Assembly: GCA_945860415.1 (NCBI GenBank) | Contig: CAMAQA010000027.1 | Coordinates: 1 to 34,110, forward strand | Length of the DNA: 34,110 nt | DNA from: Bacteriovorax stolpii | Lineage (GTDB): Bacteria > Bdellovibrionota > UBA1018 | Direction of reading: 5' to 3' | Shown here: piece by piece, positions 34,041-34,110 of the stretch | Layout: every line of letters begins with the position of its first letter | Position numbering within the stretch: the first letter of the stretch is position 1 | Position numbers and translations under genes: made by a program | The notes under the pieces: model-generated | What the model was told of the DNA's origin: nothing | The model's database searches: none | What the model saw: only the letters and a program-made list of their open reading frames with translations

Positions 34041-34110
34041 AAGTCGCCCTCTGGGCGCGACAATTCTCTGTCAGAAGTGAGATCAGCCCCATTTGGTCAA
34101 AGATTCTTTT
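34039..34110 (-). CDS. C-terminal end of the group II intron maturase/reverse transcriptase, partial
   Basis: The minus strand is open from the window edge for 23 codons (KRIFDQMGLISLLTE..., ending RAT) and stops with TGA at 34041-34039, overlapping the first bases of domain V. The FDQMGLISL-type ending and the stop abutting domain V fit the C-terminal tail of an intron-encoded protein. Too little is present to be certain of the frame. Confidence 0.5.
   Translation of the reverse strand, partial: KRIFDQMGLISLLTENCRAQRAT

Larger units (their letters stand above)
33964..34110 (-). mobile_element. 3' end of a group II intron (probably class IIC), continuing past the right edge
   Basis: Read on the minus strand, the window edge holds the last codons of a reading frame, then a 34-base domain V, then a domain VI hairpin (stem GGGGCGGC/GCCGCCCC, with a candidate bulged branch A near 33970), ending in CTACCCGAT at 33964. 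Domain V has the layout of class C introns: a CGC triad at the base, a two-base CG bulge, and lower strands ACCGCCGG/CCGGTGGT. The intron body, 5' exon junction and most of the maturase lie outside the window. Whether the copy is intact cannot be judged. Confidence 0.8.

Overview
This is a chromosomal window from a GC-rich Gram-negative bacterium. Secretin, lipoprotein and signal-peptide genes imply an outer membrane. The best guess is a Bdellovibrionota- or Myxococcota-type (former deltaproteobacterial) lineage. The reasons are a Tad pilus locus crowded with FHA proteins, a sigma-54 activator, propionyl-CoA and methylmalonyl-CoA genes, and the particular HNH nuclease. The lineage call is inference; no rRNA or tRNA gene was seen to settle it.

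Layout. (1) 1-17124, minus strand: a long, tightly overlapped Tad (tight adherence, type IVc) pilus operon. In transcription order it holds tadC, a DUF192 gene, three FHA-domain membrane proteins, a degenerate PP2C-like protein, the Flp pilin with its own strong promoter, a second pilin, the prepilin peptidase, a third pilin-like protein, two TadE-like pseudopilins, cpaB/rcpC, the secretin cpaC/rcpA, a fused TadZ-TadA ATPase, tadB, and then a secreted RHS/YD-repeat protein. The start of another secreted protein runs off the left edge. (2) 17149-22637, plus strand: a YihY/BrkB membrane protein, a secreted protein, two peptide-type ABC permeases, a NagZ-type glycosidase and an M19-like dipeptidase. 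The last four look like a muropeptide uptake and recycling set. The dipeptidase reading frame is broken next to a perfect 16-bp inverted repeat. (3) 22678-27979, minus strand: acyl-/propionyl-CoA carboxylase beta subunit, biotin carboxylase, biotin carrier protein and the methylmalonyl-CoA mutase catalytic subunit, a route from propionyl-CoA towards succinyl-CoA. (4) 28136-30414, minus strand: a sigma-54 activator and a TlpA-like lipoprotein thioredoxin. (5) 30496-32578, plus strand: an HNH endonuclease that is probably translated from a leaderless mRNA, then a sigma factor and its zinc-finger anti-sigma factor. (6) 32604-34110, minus strand: a secreted protein of unknown function, and at the right edge the 3' end of a group II intron (domains V and VI plus the last codons of its maturase).

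Most genes overlap by 1-17 bases or sit within 15 bases of the next, so the blocks are probably transcribed as operons. The clearest promoter in the window is the one in front of flp. It has perfect -35 and -10 hexamers and is followed by an 8-bp perfect hairpin almost at the predicted 5' end of the mRNA. The most unusual features are the TadZ-TadA fusion, the FHA/pseudo-phosphatase module inside the pilus operon, the broken dipeptidase with its palindrome, two genes with a -10 box exactly six bases before ATG, and the intron terminus.
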